Assembly (NCBI GenBank): GCA_002413705.1
Contig: DHXN01000008.1
Coordinates: 1-12,386, forward strand
Source: Candidatus Nomurabacteria bacterium UBA5155
GTDB taxonomy: Bacteria > Patescibacteriota > Minisyncoccia > Phycocordibacterales > UBA9973
Length of the DNA: 12,386 bases
Direction: 5' to 3'
Shown here: positions 12,087 through 12,386 of the stretch, piece after piece
Layout: every line of letters begins with the position of its first letter
How positions within the stretch are numbered: the stretch's first letter is position 1
The notes under the pieces: generated by a model
What the model saw: the letters and a program-made list of their open reading frames with translations, nothing else
The model's database searches: none
Told to the model about the DNA's origin: nothing
Translations under genes and position numbers: made by a program

Positions 12087-12386
12087 ATGAATACATTTTT
12101 CAAAAAATTCAAAATGATGTTCGTTGATCGAGCAATTCGAAATCGATTGCTCTTTGTTCTTGGAATGCTTGCAGTGTTTCGATTTCTTGCCACTATTCCA
12201 GTGCCAGGCGTGGATACCAGTGCAATTACTAATGCATTTGGTAACAATCAATTCCTCAGTCTCTTCAACGTTGTGTCTGGAGGCGGACTCTCGACATTCT
12301 CTATCGTCATGCTTGGTGTCAGTCCGTTTATCACGGCTTCTATCATCATGCAGTTGATCGGTATGATGGTGCCTTCAATGAAAGAG
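12087..12386 (+). CDS. secY: Preprotein translocase subunit SecY (N-terminal part, cut by window end)
   Basis: Channel-forming subunit of the Sec translocon in the inner membrane. Only the first 100 codons are present, with no stop before the window ends. Recognised by RLLFVLGMLAVFRFLATIPVPGVD (first membrane helix and the PVPGVD motif, about residues 20-43) and by LGVSPFITASIIMQL (second helix, about 77-91). The ATG at 12087 follows ACAAGATC, with no SD. It is part of the third r-protein module; adenylate kinase or methionine aminopeptidase often follow it in other genomes, but that lies outside the window. Confidence 0.96.
   Translation, partial: MNTFFKKFKMMFVDRAIRNRLLFVLGMLAVFRFLATIPVPGVDTSAITNAFGNNQFLSLFNVVSGGGLSTFSIVMLGVSPFITASIIMQLIGMMVPSMKE

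Noticed and set aside
1..12386. Alternative genetic code (TGA as sense)
   Set aside because: The pilin gene ends naturally at TGA, and no conserved gene has an in-frame TGA.
1..12386. CRISPR array, tRNA or rRNA genes
   Set aside because: No regularly spaced repeats and no tRNA cloverleaf or rRNA sequence were noticed in the short intergenic regions.

Overview
The window is a bacterial ribosomal-protein supercluster, an S10/spc-type operon. The gene order is L3-L4-L23-L2 / dgkA / S19-L22-S3-L16-S17-L14-L24-L5 / unknown membrane protein / type IV pilin-like protein / S14-S8-L6-L18-S5-L15-SecY (cut off by the window end). All genes are on the + strand. Several features together point to a Candidate Phyla Radiation (Patescibacteria) genome, probably a Parcubacteria-type lineage: no L30 between S5 and L15, no L29 between L16 and S17, a zinc-ribbon S14, an upstream LabA-like NYN protein, small accessory genes inside the r-protein cluster, and a lack of Shine-Dalgarno sequences. 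TGA is used as a stop (pilin gene), TAG once (L24) and TAA elsewhere, so this is not the TGA=Gly code of Gracilibacteria/Absconditabacteria. The lineage is an inference from content; no 16S rRNA is in view.

Layout. 1-885: a 13-bp perfect hairpin, an AT-rich NYN-domain gene that ends in another hairpin, and a promoter plus ~84-nt leader for L3. 886-3441: L3, L4, L23, L2, closed by a strong intrinsic terminator. 3442-4013: a 128-bp element with perfect 29-bp inverted arms enclosing three small hairpins, its edge touching the -10 box of a near-leaderless dgkA. 4014-7514: a new promoter, then S19 to L5 and a second strong terminator. 7515-9332: two accessory genes with their own promoters, a 376-residue membrane protein of unknown function and a prepilin-like protein, with a terminator between them. 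9333-12386: a strong promoter with a ~100-nt leader, then S14 to SecY.

The usual single S10-spc transcription unit is thus broken into three r-protein modules, each with a recognisable promoter, separated by cell-envelope genes (lipid kinase, membrane protein, pilin). The translation signals are consistent: almost no start codon has a purine-rich SD, and most are preceded by an AU-rich TATATG-type context followed by A-rich early codons. Several promoters have an extended -10 (TGn). At dgkA and the pilin gene the -10 lies so close to the ATG that leaderless mRNAs are likely.

Most of the window is conserved core translation machinery. The parts worth a second look are the 128-bp palindromic element, the unknown membrane protein, the SD-less start signal, the lost L29/L30 slots, and the insertions that split the operon.
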